Source of the DNA: Roseiarcus sp963784805
GTDB lineage: Bacteria; Pseudomonadota; Alphaproteobacteria; Rhizobiales; Beijerinckiaceae
Direction of reading: 5' to 3'
Assembly (NCBI GenBank): GCA_963784805.1
Contig: CAWASR010000016.1
Span: forward strand, 124,001-188,000
Length of the DNA stretch: 64,000 nucleotides
Part shown: piece by piece, positions 15,610-23,786 of the stretch
Layout: each line of letters begins with the position of its first letter
Position numbering within the stretch: the first letter of the stretch is position 1
The notes under the pieces: model-generated
The model's input: the letters and a program-made list of their open reading frames with translations, nothing else
The model's database searches: none
What the model was told of the DNA's origin: nothing
Translations under genes and position numbers: made by a program

Positions 15610-15949
15610 AGCCGCATTTGCTCTCGAAGCCGAGGGCTTCGGCGCGGTGGCCGAGATTGACGTCGCCGAGGCTCTGAAGTCGAAGATCGGAAGGGATTTC
15701 AGGCCCTAACGCATCCTCGGCGCCTGCAATCCGGGCCTCGCCTTTCAGGCGCTGAGCGCGGAAGCCCGTATCGGCGTGATGCTGCCGTGCAACATCATCG
15801 TCCAGCGCTATGAGAACGGCGAGGTCGAAGTCTCCGCTATCGATCCGACGACCGCGATGCAGACGGTCGGCAACTCAAATCTCACCGCCGTCGCGGCTGA
15901 AGCGCGCGCCGAGCAGATTCAGGCCTTGGACGGCTCGCCCGCGATATAG
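15606..15949 (+). pseudogene. Decayed DUF302 family gene, missing its 5' end and carrying an internal stop
   Basis: Read in the frame AEAAFALEAEGFGAVAEIDV, the sequence follows the DUF302 pattern through KSKIGRDFRP. It then meets TAA (15707-15709) where the family has Tyr, and continues as RILGACNPGLAFQAL, then VMLPCNIIVQRYENGEVEVS and so on, to TAG 15947-15949. The first 20 or so residues of the family are absent because the frame emerges from the end of the rhodanese gene. A single C-to-A change (TAC to TAA) explains the internal stop. The gene is therefore a relic with two lesions. Its 3' end overlaps the convergent guaD end by 31 bp. Confidence 0.82.
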
Positions 15950-17220
15950 GTCTGACGCACGGCGCGATCGTCGCCCATCGTGATTAGTACGAACAGCTCC
16001 GCCGCCAGATCGCCCTCCACCGTTTCCATCCGATGCGCCATCGCGGGCGTCGCGCGTGAATTGAGCACGACCAGATCGGCCTCCTTGCCGGCTTCGATCG
16101 AGCCGATGCGGTCATCGAGACTGAGCGCGCGCGCGTTGCCGAGCGTCATGCGGTAGAAGGCGTGAAGCGGCGGCCAGGACTGGCGGTTGAGCTGAAGCAC
16201 CTTGTAGCCTTCGGCCGCCGTGCGGAGCATCGAATAGCTCGTTCCGCCGCCGACGTCGGTGGCGAGCGCGATTCTCACGCCCGCGCGCGCGAGCCTCGCC
16301 TGATCGAACAGGCCCGAACCGAGAAATAGGTTCGACGTCGGGCAGAACGCGGCGACAGATCGGCTGGCCGCAAGCGCGGCGACTTCGCCATCCTCGAGAT
16401 GGATGCAGTGGCCGAACACTGAGCGCGATCCTAGAAGTCCAGCGCGGTCGTAGACGTCGAGATAGTTCAGCGCTTCCGGAAAGAGCGCCGCGACCCGCGC
16501 GATTTCGGCCTTGTTCTCATCGAGGTGCGTCTGGACGTAGGTCCCGGGAAACTCCCGCGCCAGGGCTCCGGCGGCCTCCAGCTGCTCTTTTGTCGATGTC
16601 ACCGCAAAGCGTGGCGTTATCGCGTATTCGAGCCGCCCGCGCCCGCGCCAGCGATTGATCAGCGCCTTGCTTTCGTCATAGCCGCGCTGGGCGGTGTCCA
16701 TGAGCGCGGCCGGCGCATCCTTGTCCATCATGGTCTTGCCGGCGATCATGCGCGCGCCGCGCCGCTCGGCCGCGGTGAAGAACGCATCGACCGATTGCGG
16801 ATGCACCGTGCAATAGACCATCGCCGTCGTTGTGCCGCAGCGGAACAATTCGTCGAGAAAGAACTCCGCGATCCTGCCGCAGTGCGCGGGATCGGCGAAT
16901 TTCTGCTCCTCGACAAAAGTATAGCCGCGCAGCCAGTCGAGCAGCTGCGCGCCATAGGAGCCGATGACCTGGGTCTGGGGATAGTGGATGTGCGCGTCGA
17001 TCAGGCCAGGCATGACAATCGCGCCGGAATAATCGTCGACGGTCGCCCCCTCAGGGGCGCGCGCGAAAATGTCGCGCGCCGCGCCGGCCGCCTCGACCCG
17101 ACCGTTTGCGACCAGAACGCCGCCGTCCTCGAAATAGTCGTAGGCCGCCGATCCTGCCGTCGCCGGATCATCCGTGAACGTCAGGACGCGGCCGCGGATG
17201 ACCCGCGCGTTCGCGTTCAT
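15919..17220 (-). CDS. guaD: Guanine deaminase
   Basis: 433 aa amidohydrolase that converts guanine to xanthine. Zinc ligands are visible in GLIDAHIHYPQTQ, THLDEN and FGHCIHL, with the late Asp in ALATDVGGGTSYSML; PQTQ after the HxH motif is typical of GuaD rather than of other amidohydrolases. Its ATG overlaps the stop of the upstream puuE-uraD fusion by 4 bp (ATGA, 17217-17220), so both belong to one purine-degradation operon. The xanthine dehydrogenase and uricase steps are not encoded nearby. Confidence 0.95.
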   Translation of the reverse strand: MNANARVIRGRVLTFTDDPATAGSAAYDYFEDGGVLVANGRVEAAGAARDIFARAPEGATVDDYSGAIVMPGLIDAHIHYPQTQVIGSYGAQLLDWLRGYTFVEEQKFADPAHCGRIAEFFLDELFRCGTTTAMVYCTVHPQSVDAFFTAAERRGARMIAGKTMMDKDAPAALMDTAQRGYDESKALINRWRGRGRLEYAITPRFAVTSTKEQLEAAGALAREFPGTYVQTHLDENKAEIARVAALFPEALNYLDVYDRAGLLGSRSVFGHCIHLEDGEVAALAASRSVAAFCPTSNLFLGSGLFDQARLARAGVRIALATDVGGGTSYSMLRTAAEGYKVLQLNRQSWPPLHAFYRMTLGNARALSLDDRIGSIEAGKEADLVVLNSRATPAMAHRMETVEGDLAAELFVLITMGDDRAVRQTYIAGEPSKA

Positions 17221-18638
17221 GACAAAATGGCCTCGAGCCGCAGCGCCGCGATGTTGTCGATCTCCGCCAGCGCCGTTTTTGCTTCGGTCTCCGCGTCATT
17301 GGCCAGGCGACGATCGAAGGCGGCGAGAATGTGGGCTTTTTTCTTCCCCTTGACCGCCATGATGAACGGGAAGCCGAAACGGGCGCGGTAGGCGTCGTTG
17401 AGACTCGTGAACCTCGCCAGTTCTTCAGGGCTCAGCCGGTCAAGCCCGGCGCCTGCCTGCTCGCCCGTCGATTCGGGCGTCAGCGTCCCGGCGAGCGCGA
17501 GCCTGCCGGCAAGGTCGGGGTGAGCGAGGATCAGCGAGCGCTTCTGATCCCCGCTCGCATGGGCGGCCGCGCCGGCCATCGCGCGCGCAAGGCCGCCGGC
17601 GGTATCCGCGTCGGCCCTCAGTCCGGAATCATAGGCCGCCGCCGCGATCCAGGGCGAATGTTCATAGACGCCGCCGAAGCGCTCGATGAACAGGGTGCGG
17701 GTCAGCCGGGAGGGTTTCCACCCGCCGACGGGCGCGTGTTTGCGAATCCAATGGCGGGCGATGTCGAGGCGGGTCGGCGCCCAGACGCGATCATGGCCCG
17801 CGATGTAATCGAGGAAGCGCGCCAGCGAGGCCGCGCGGCCCGGACGGCCGACGAGGCGGCAATGCAGCCCGACCGACAGCATCTTCGGCGCGACGTCGCC
17901 TTCCGCGTACAGCGTGTCGAAAGAGTCCTTGAGGTAGGCGAAGAACTGATCGCCTGAATTGAAGCCCTGCGGCGTCGCGAAACGCATGTCGTTGGAGTCG
18001 AGCGTATAGGGGGTGATGAGCTGGGGCCCGCGCGGACCCTCGAGCCAGTAAGGCAGATCGTCGGCGTAGGAATCGGCGCAATAGAGGAAACCGCCCTCTT
18101 CCATGCCGAGCCGGATGGTGTTGATGGACGAGCGGCCCTGATAGAATCCGAGCGGGCGGACGCCCGCGACTTCGGTATGAATCCGCACCGCCTCGGCGAT
18201 GTCGCGCGCCTCGACCTCTGGCGGCGCGTCGCGGTAGTCGACCCATTTGTAGCCGTGAGTGGCGATCTCCCATCCCGCCTCGTTCATCGCGGCGACCGCC
18301 TCGGGGTTGCGCGCCATCGCGGTTGCGACCGCGTAAACCGTCACCGGCACGTCGCGCTCCGTAAACATGCGGTGCAGGCGCCAGAAACCGGCGCGCGAGC
18401 CGTATTCGTAAATCGACTCCATGTTCATGTGGCGCATTCCCGGCCACGGGGCCGCGCCGACGATCTCCGACAGAAAGGCTTCCGAGGCGGCGTCGCCGTG
18501 GAGGATGTTGTTCTCGCCGCCCTCCTCGTAATTGACGACAAACTGCACCGCGACCCGCGCCTGGTCCGGCCAATCGGCGAAGGGAGGCGTGCGTCCGTAG
18601 CCGACCATGTCGCGTGGATAGTCCTTACTCATCGTCAT
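17217..18638 (-). CDS. puuE: Bifunctional allantoinase (PuuE type) / OHCU decarboxylase (UraD)
   Basis: 473 aa. Residues about 1-305 form a polysaccharide-deacetylase-fold allantoinase (AVQFVVNYEEGGENNILHGD, then WEIATHGYKWVDY), which opens the allantoin ring to allantoate. The remainder is 2-oxo-4-hydroxy-4-carboxy-5-ureidoimidazoline decarboxylase, with LILAHPDLAGRLALAG and FGFPFIMAVKGKKK. The two steps flank each other in urate breakdown, and the fusion is known from other Rhizobiales. ATG 18638 (or 18632) is chosen; the open frame continues upstream to 19763 only as the shadow of the crotonase gene. It overlaps guaD by 4 bp. Confidence 0.93.
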   Translation of the reverse strand: MTMSKDYPRDMVGYGRTPPFADWPDQARVAVQFVVNYEEGGENNILHGDAASEAFLSEIVGAAPWPGMRHMNMESIYEYGSRAGFWRLHRMFTERDVPVTVYAVATAMARNPEAVAAMNEAGWEIATHGYKWVDYRDAPPEVEARDIAEAVRIHTEVAGVRPLGFYQGRSSINTIRLGMEEGGFLYCADSYADDLPYWLEGPRGPQLITPYTLDSNDMRFATPQGFNSGDQFFAYLKDSFDTLYAEGDVAPKMLSVGLHCRLVGRPGRAASLARFLDYIAGHDRVWAPTRLDIARHWIRKHAPVGGWKPSRLTRTLFIERFGGVYEHSPWIAAAAYDSGLRADADTAGGLARAMAGAAAHASGDQKRSLILAHPDLAGRLALAGTLTPESTGEQAGAGLDRLSPEELARFTSLNDAYRARFGFPFIMAVKGKKKAHILAAFDRRLANDAETEAKTALAEIDNIAALRLEAILS

Positions 18639-18767
18639 CTCTTTTGATCCCTCGCCGCCCGCCTTGCGCCCGGTCGGCCCAACGCTACGATAGGATCGTC
18701 GTTTGCTCCAGCCGGCCGAAAGCCCCAAAAAGGCCGCGGGCGGCGCCTGCGGGGTTTTGGGACCTTC

Positions 18768-19568
18768 ATGACCGACATTTCCATTCGCTTCGAGCCGCCG
18801 ATCGCCCGCATTGTCCTCAATCGCCCCGAGCGGCGCAATGCGATCTCGCGCGCGATGTGGCGCGCCCTGCCGGCGATCCTCGCCGCGATCGAAGCGCGCG
18901 AGGATATGCTGGTGGCGCTGGTCGAGGGCGAGGGCGATCATTTCAGCGTCGGCGCCGACATATCCGAATTCGACGAAGTCTATCGCGACCCGGCGGCGAC
19001 CCGCGACTATGGCGATGCGGTCCAGGAAGGCTTGAGGGCGCTGATCGACCTCGACCGGCCGACGATCGCGGTCATTCGGGGAAACGCCATCGGCGGCGGC
19101 CTCGGCCTGGCGCTCGCCTGCGACCTGCGCTTCTGCGCCGCCGACGCTCATCTCGCCATTCCCCCGGCCCGGCTCGGCCTGATCTATGGCCACGCGGAAA
19201 CGCGCCGCCTCACCGAACTCGTCGGGCCGTCGCGCGCCAAGGATCTGCTGTTCACCGGGCGGCGGATCGAGACCGAGGAGGCGCTGGCGATCGGCCTCAT
19301 CGACAGAAGAATCGAGGCCGCGCTGCGGGAAACCGCGCTCGGCTATGCGCGCGGCCTCGCCGAACTGAGCCAGGCCTCGATCCGGGGCGGCAAGCGGGCG
19401 GTGGAGGCGGTCGCCGCCGGCATGACGGTCGAAACGCCGGCCTTTCGCGCGCTGGCGGAGGCGGCGGCGCTGGGGCCGGATTTCGTCGAGGGCCGCGCGG
19501 CCTTCGCCGCCAAGCGCCCGGCGAGATTCGTCTTTCGCGGGCCGTCCGCGGCCCTCCCGCGGGCCTGA
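18768..19568 (+). CDS. Enoyl-CoA hydratase/isomerase (crotonase) family protein
   Basis: 266 aa. Crotonase fold with the CoA/oxyanion-hole segments HFSVGADISEF and NAIGGGLGLALACDLRF. Most likely hydrates or isomerises a CoA thioester; the substrate cannot be read from sequence. It starts about 130 bp from the divergent puuE-uraD gene and is followed, 37 bp on, by a TSUP permease. In many Rhizobiales an enoyl-CoA hydratase lies just upstream of rpsT and dnaA. Here a permease is inserted between it and rpsT, and dnaA is absent. Confidence 0.88.
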   Translation: MTDISIRFEPPIARIVLNRPERRNAISRAMWRALPAILAAIEAREDMLVALVEGEGDHFSVGADISEFDEVYRDPAATRDYGDAVQEGLRALIDLDRPTIAVIRGNAIGGGLGLALACDLRFCAADAHLAIPPARLGLIYGHAETRRLTELVGPSRAKDLLFTGRRIETEEALAIGLIDRRIEAALRETALGYARGLAELSQASIRGGKRAVEAVAAGMTVETPAFRALAEAAALGPDFVEGRAAFAAKRPARFVFRGPSAALPRA

Positions 19569-19605
19569 GGCCGAGCGGCCGATCACGACAGCCCAGGATC
19601 CCGCC

Positions 19606-20391
19606 ATGTCTCCCCTCGTGTTGGCGCTTCTGGCGCTGGTCGGCTTCGGCGCCGGATTCGTCGACGCGATCGCCGGGGGCGGCGGGCTGCTGACCCTGCC
19701 CTCGCTGGCGCTTGCCGGTCTCGATCCGGTCGCGGCCGTTGCGACCAACAAGCTCGCCAGCACCTTCGGTTCGGGTTCGGCGACGCTGGCGTTCTGGCGC
19801 TCCGGGAAAATCGAGAGCGCGATGGCCCCTTCGGCGCTCGCCGCCGCCGCCGGAGCGGCCCTTGGCGCGCTCGCCCTGCCTTACGCGCCGCGCGCTCTTT
19901 TGAGCCAGGCTCTGCCGGTCGTCCTCATCGCGGTCGCGCTCTATTTCGCCTTCGCGCCCAATTTGGGCGAGGGCCGGCGCCGCGCCCGCCTGTCGCCCGC
20001 CGGCTTCGCCGCCACGCTCGCGCCGACGATCGGGTTTTACGACGGCGTGTTCGGCCCCGGCGCCGGATCATTCTACATGATCGGCTTCGTGGCCCTCGCC
20101 GGCTTCGGGCTCATTCGCGCGATGGCCGGCGCACGCTTCGCCAATTTCGGCAGCAACATCGGCGCGCTGCTGATCTACGCCCTGTCAGGACATATTTTGG
20201 TCGCCGCTGGGCTGGCGATGGGCGCGGGCGCGTTCCTCGGCGCTCGGCTCGGGGCGCGATCGGCCATCCGGGCGGGCGCGCGGCTGGTGCGCCCGCTGAT
20301 CGTCGCCGTCAGTTGCGCCATGGCGCTCAAACTGATGAGCGCGCCCGGCGGATTCCTCGCCTCGGGGTGGAAATTCGCGTTCGGCGGTTGA
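19606..20391 (+). CDS. TSUP-family (TauE/SafE) membrane permease
   Basis: 261 aa, seven or eight hydrophobic segments. The N-terminal GAGFVDAIAGGGGLLTLPSL and repeated glycine-rich helix ends are typical of the TSUP/YfcA family (Pfam TauE), as is FYDGVFGPGAGSFYMIGF in the second half. Family members export or import sulfite, sulfoacetate or other organosulfur anions; the substrate here is unknown. ATG 19606 follows a purine-poor leader. No sulfonate catabolic gene is adjacent. Confidence 0.88.
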   Translation: MSPLVLALLALVGFGAGFVDAIAGGGGLLTLPSLALAGLDPVAAVATNKLASTFGSGSATLAFWRSGKIESAMAPSALAAAAGAALGALALPYAPRALLSQALPVVLIAVALYFAFAPNLGEGRRRARLSPAGFAATLAPTIGFYDGVFGPGAGSFYMIGFVALAGFGLIRAMAGARFANFGSNIGALLIYALSGHILVAAGLAMGAGAFLGARLGARSAIRAGARLVRPLIVAVSCAMALKLMSAPGGFLASGWKFAFGG

Positions 20392-20510
20392 CGCGTCCGG
20401 CGGGGGCGGCCTATAAGCCCGGCGACAGAGGCTGGGCGAGGACCCGGCCGTTTTCAGTTTTGAGCGAAGGCGCGCCCGGACCGCCCGAGGCGACAGGGAA
20501 TCGAAAGTTC

Positions 20511-20777
20511 ATGGCCAACACCAAGTCGGCCCAGAAGGCCGTCCGCCAGACCGTCCGCCGCACCGCGGTCAACAAGTCGCGCCGCAGCGAAATGCGCACC
20601 TATATCGGCAGGGTCGAGGACGCTATCGCCGCCAAGGACGCCAAGGCCGCCGCCGACGCGCTGAGCCAGGCCGCGCCGCGTCTCGCGCGCGCCGCCCAGA
20701 AGGGCATCGTCCACAAAAACGCCGCGTCGCGTAAAATCGCCCGCCTGACCAGGCGCGTCAACGCTCTCGCCGGCTGA
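20511..20777 (+). CDS. rpsT: 30S ribosomal protein S20
   Basis: 88 aa, Lys/Arg/Ala-rich, with the S20 N-terminus MANTKSAQKAVRQTVRRTAV and the C-terminal HKNAASRKIARLTRRV. It binds 16S rRNA in the 30S subunit. The ATG at 20511 is the family start; an upstream in-frame ATG at 20313 lies inside the permease gene. A possible hairpin (CGAAGCGC 20801-20808 with GCGCTTCG 20818-20825) lies downstream. In most Rhizobiales dnaA follows rpsT directly; here there is no gene for 435 bp and then a convergent L,D-transpeptidase. Confidence 0.97.
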   Translation: MANTKSAQKAVRQTVRRTAVNKSRRSEMRTYIGRVEDAIAAKDAKAAADALSQAAPRLARAAQKGIVHKNAASRKIARLTRRVNALAG

Positions 20778-21212
20778 CCGGATCGAGGCGACAGAGCGAA
20801 CGAAGCGCGGCGATCGGGCGCTTCGCGCAAGTTCGCATAGCCTGACGACCCCCCTGTCTCCCTCCGGCCCCGCATCGCTCCGATAGCGCGCCAGGGCCGT
20901 CCTTCCCATCCAACCGAACCCGCAGCCGACGCGGCGCCGATCCCAAGCTCAAGCGGCGCCGACGCGTCATTGACGCCAACTTAGCGGAATGGAAGCCCAT
21001 TGCCGTTTTGAGCTATTTTCAATGGCTCGGCCGCTCCCGAAGCCCGGAGCCGCGGCCAAGGCGACAAGGAAAACTCAAGGAACGACCTATTGGCGCTCGC
21101 TCTCGAAGCCCATGGCGGACAGCAATCGGGATTGCGCCCCTCGGCCGGCCTCTCGGGCGCTCCTTTCGCTCGCCGTTGGCTGCGATGATCCGGGGCGCGC
21201 GCCCCACGCCGC
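20778..21212. other. 435-bp gene-free region after rpsT, where dnaA would be expected
   Basis: No credible gene. It holds a small GC hairpin (20801-20825) that could end rpsT transcription, without a T run. A search for TTATCCACA-like DnaA boxes found none, so it does not look like an origin remnant. A modestly AT-richer patch (about 20977-21025) is the only other feature. Confidence 0.45.
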
Positions 21213-21767
21213 CTATTGATTGAACCAGGAGAACAGGGACGGCAAAGCGGGGGCGCGGGGGCGTCGGTCGTTAGCGATGACGGGCTTCGGCCGGAAGCGC
21301 GCGACCGTCGATGGTTCGGCGCCCGGAATCTCGCCTGACACCACCACGGCGGTGTTGGCCATCTTTTCCCGCTTCACCAGCGCCCATAGCGTGGCGGCGT
21401 TCTTCACCGACAACCGCACGCAGCCGTGCGACACGGCATGGCCAAGGGCGCGTTGCTCGTGGGTGCCATGCACCGCATTGCCGGTCATGGTGAAAAAAAT
21501 CGAGTAGGGCATCGGCGCGTTGTCCCATTCGTCGCTGTGGTGGTCGATGTCCATGCGGAACGGCCTGAAGGCGCCGCTCGGCGTGTCGTAGCCGTCCGCG
21601 CCGGTCGAGACCGGCCATTGGTAAAGCCGCTGGCCGTCGACCGTCACCGTCATGCGCTGGGTGGATTTGTCGATCTGGATCAAGAGGTCGGCGCGGGCGG
21701 CCTGGCCGAACATCGCGACGGCGATGGTTGCGGCCGCTAGCGCGGAAAAAGGACGGCGGATCGACAT
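21213..21767 (-). CDS. Periplasmic L,D-transpeptidase (YkuD domain)
   Basis: 184 aa. It has an N-terminal signal peptide (residues about 1-27, hydrophobic core AAATIAVAMFGQAARA) and then a YkuD domain with the catalytic motif HAVSHGCVRL; the Cys forms the acyl-enzyme. It probably makes 3-3 peptidoglycan cross-links or anchors proteins to the wall. ATG 21767 gives a proper signal peptide, whereas the open frame extends to 22061 only as low-complexity sequence. A Pro/Arg-rich tail follows the domain. It converges on rpsT. Confidence 0.9.
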   Translation of the reverse strand: MSIRRPFSALAAATIAVAMFGQAARADLLIQIDKSTQRMTVTVDGQRLYQWPVSTGADGYDTPSGAFRPFRMDIDHHSDEWDNAPMPYSIFFTMTGNAVHGTHEQRALGHAVSHGCVRLSVKNAATLWALVKREKMANTAVVVSGEIPGAEPSTVARFRPKPVIANDRRPRAPALPSLFSWFNQ

Positions 21768-22103
21768 TGCGGGGCCTCGGGCCGTAACCAAGGGCGAGCT
21801 TGGCGCATCAGCGCCCGAGGAGCAATGGGCGCGTCGCCGGGACAGATCTGCTCGGCGATTCGCATCAGGCCCGCCCAGCGAGAATGTCTGGCGGAGCCGC
21901 TTCGACGCCGAACCGCGCCGCCATCGGCGATCCGTTTTTTTTACCAGATACAAAGATAACTGGACTGATAGCGGCCAATTGAGCGACATCGCTTCGTCAG
22001 GAGCGATGCTGCCGGACTGCGGCCGCGGATGTCGTGGGTCGCCGGCGACTTGAGACTGCAAATGAATTTAACGCTGATATAATCGCTTGCAGGGGAGGAA
22101 CCG
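21768..22103. other. 336-bp divergent intergenic region
   Basis: Separates the minus-strand L,D-transpeptidase from the plus-strand acyl-CoA synthetase, so it should hold both promoters. It includes a T8 run (about 21937-21945) and the AT-rich stretch TTTAACGCTGATATAATCG (22066-22084), with TATAAT just upstream of the synthetase ribosome-binding site GGGGAGG. No gene is seen. Confidence 0.45.
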
Positions 22104-23654
22104 ATGGAGACAGACCAGCGGCCCGCAGCCGATCCGGATCGGCCTGCGGTCATCATGGCTCGGTCGGGCGAAACGATCACTCATGGAGAGCTGCGGGCGC
22201 GCAGCAACAGGCTGGCGCATTTGCTTCGCGCCGTCGGTTTGCGACGGTCGGATCATTTCGCTGTCTTCATGGAGAACCATCCGCGCTACATCGAATGCGG
22301 CATGGCCGGCGAGCGTTCCGGTCTCTACTACACCAACGTGAATTCCTATCTCACCCCGAGCGAGCTCGCCTATATCCTCAACAACAGCCTGTCGCAGGTG
22401 CTCATCACGTCGCAGGCGCGTCGGGCGGTCGCGATCGAGGCGCTCTGGGATTGCCCGCGGGTGAGGCTGTGCCTGGTCGTCGACGGGCCCGGCGACGGCG
22501 AACGCATCCGCAATTTCGACGCCGCCGCCGCCGAATTCCCGGATAAAGAGATCCCCGACGAGTCGACCGGAATGGCGATGCTGTACTCGTCCGGAACGAC
22601 CGGCCATCCCAAGGGGATTTTGCGGCCGCTCCCGGAAACGCCGCCCGACGAGATGACGCCTCTGTTCGCGGCGTTCACGAAATTCTGGCGCATCCGGCAG
22701 GGGCAGATTTGCCTCGTTCCAGCGCCTCTCTATCATTCCGCGCCCTGGGCGGCGGCGTTGCTCACGCTGAAGCGCGCCGGGACTGTCGTCGTCATGGAGC
22801 GCTTCGACGAGGAACAGGCGCTAGCGGCGATCGAGACGCATCGGGTCACATACGCCCAATTCGTGCCGACGATGTTTTCGCGCATGCTGAAGCTGCCGCG
22901 GGATGTCCGAAACCGCTACGACCTCTCCTCGCTCGAATGCGTGGTGCACGGCGCGGCTCCGTGCCCGACGCCGGTCAAACAGGCGATGATCGACTGGCTT
23001 GGCCCGATCGTCCACGAATATTACAGCGCCACCGAAGGGCTGGGACTGGCGATGTGCGACAGCGAGCAATGGCTCTCGCACAAGGGCACGGTCGGCAAGG
23101 CGGTTTTTGGCGAGCTGCGCGTGCTCGACGACAACATGAATGAAGTCCCGGCCGGTTCGATCGGCAAACTCTGGTTCAAGACCGCTTCCGCTTTCGAGTA
23201 CTTCAATGACCCCCAGAAGACCGCGGAGGCGAATTCGCCCGACCGGACCATGAGCACCGTCGGCGACATCGGCTATGTCGATGAGGAAGGCTTCATCTAC
23301 CTGACCGACCGCGCCGCGTTCATGATCATCTCGGGAGGCGTCAACATCTATCCGCAAGAATGCGAGAACGTGCTGGCGACCCATCCCAAGGTGCGGGACG
23401 CGGCGGTCTTCGGCGTCCCCAATGAAGAGATGGGAGAAGAGGTCAAGGCGGTCGTGCAGCTCATGCCCGGCGTCGAGCCGTCAGGCCATACGGAGGCGGA
23501 GCTGATCGCCTTCTGTCGAGAGCGTCTCGCGCACGTGAAATGTCCGCGATCGATCGATTTCGAGGCCGACTTCCCGCGGCTTCCGACCGGCAAGCTCTAT
23601 AAGACGCCTTTGCGCGATCGCTACTGGAGAGAACACCAGAGCCGGATCTTATAA
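22104..23654 (+). CDS. Acyl-CoA synthetase / AMP-dependent ligase
   Basis: 516 aa ANL-superfamily adenylating enzyme that activates a carboxylic acid to its acyl-CoA. The P-loop is YSSGTTGHPKGI; YYSATEG, the GDIGYVDEEGFIYLTDR hinge region and the C-terminal Lys in LPTGKLYKTPLRDRY are all present. Substrate is uncertain; the general form is that of medium/long-chain or 4-coumarate-like ligases. ATG 22104 follows GGGGAGGAACCG. It stands alone between gaps of 336 and 132 bp. Confidence 0.9.
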   Translation: METDQRPAADPDRPAVIMARSGETITHGELRARSNRLAHLLRAVGLRRSDHFAVFMENHPRYIECGMAGERSGLYYTNVNSYLTPSELAYILNNSLSQVLITSQARRAVAIEALWDCPRVRLCLVVDGPGDGERIRNFDAAAAEFPDKEIPDESTGMAMLYSSGTTGHPKGILRPLPETPPDEMTPLFAAFTKFWRIRQGQICLVPAPLYHSAPWAAALLTLKRAGTVVVMERFDEEQALAAIETHRVTYAQFVPTMFSRMLKLPRDVRNRYDLSSLECVVHGAAPCPTPVKQAMIDWLGPIVHEYYSATEGLGLAMCDSEQWLSHKGTVGKAVFGELRVLDDNMNEVPAGSIGKLWFKTASAFEYFNDPQKTAEANSPDRTMSTVGDIGYVDEEGFIYLTDRAAFMIISGGVNIYPQECENVLATHPKVRDAAVFGVPNEEMGEEVKAVVQLMPGVEPSGHTEAELIAFCRERLAHVKCPRSIDFEADFPRLPTGKLYKTPLRDRYWREHQSRIL

Positions 23655-23786
23655 AAATGAATCGGCGGCGGTCGCGTAACTTAGGGACGCGCGGCCGCAT
23701 TGCCGGCGGAATTGCAAAATACGCGGACGCAGGCGCGCGACCCTCTCCCCGAGTCTATTTGCGCCCCCTGATCCGGAACCTCTCCG

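Noticed and set aside
18639..19763. Upstream extension of the puuE-uraD frame
   Set aside because: It is antisense to the crotonase gene and low in complexity; the family start is at 18638.
20778..21212. Origin of replication next to rpsT
   Set aside because: No DnaA-box or CtrA-box-like sites are present and dnaA is absent; the ppsR/hemJ gap is a far better candidate.
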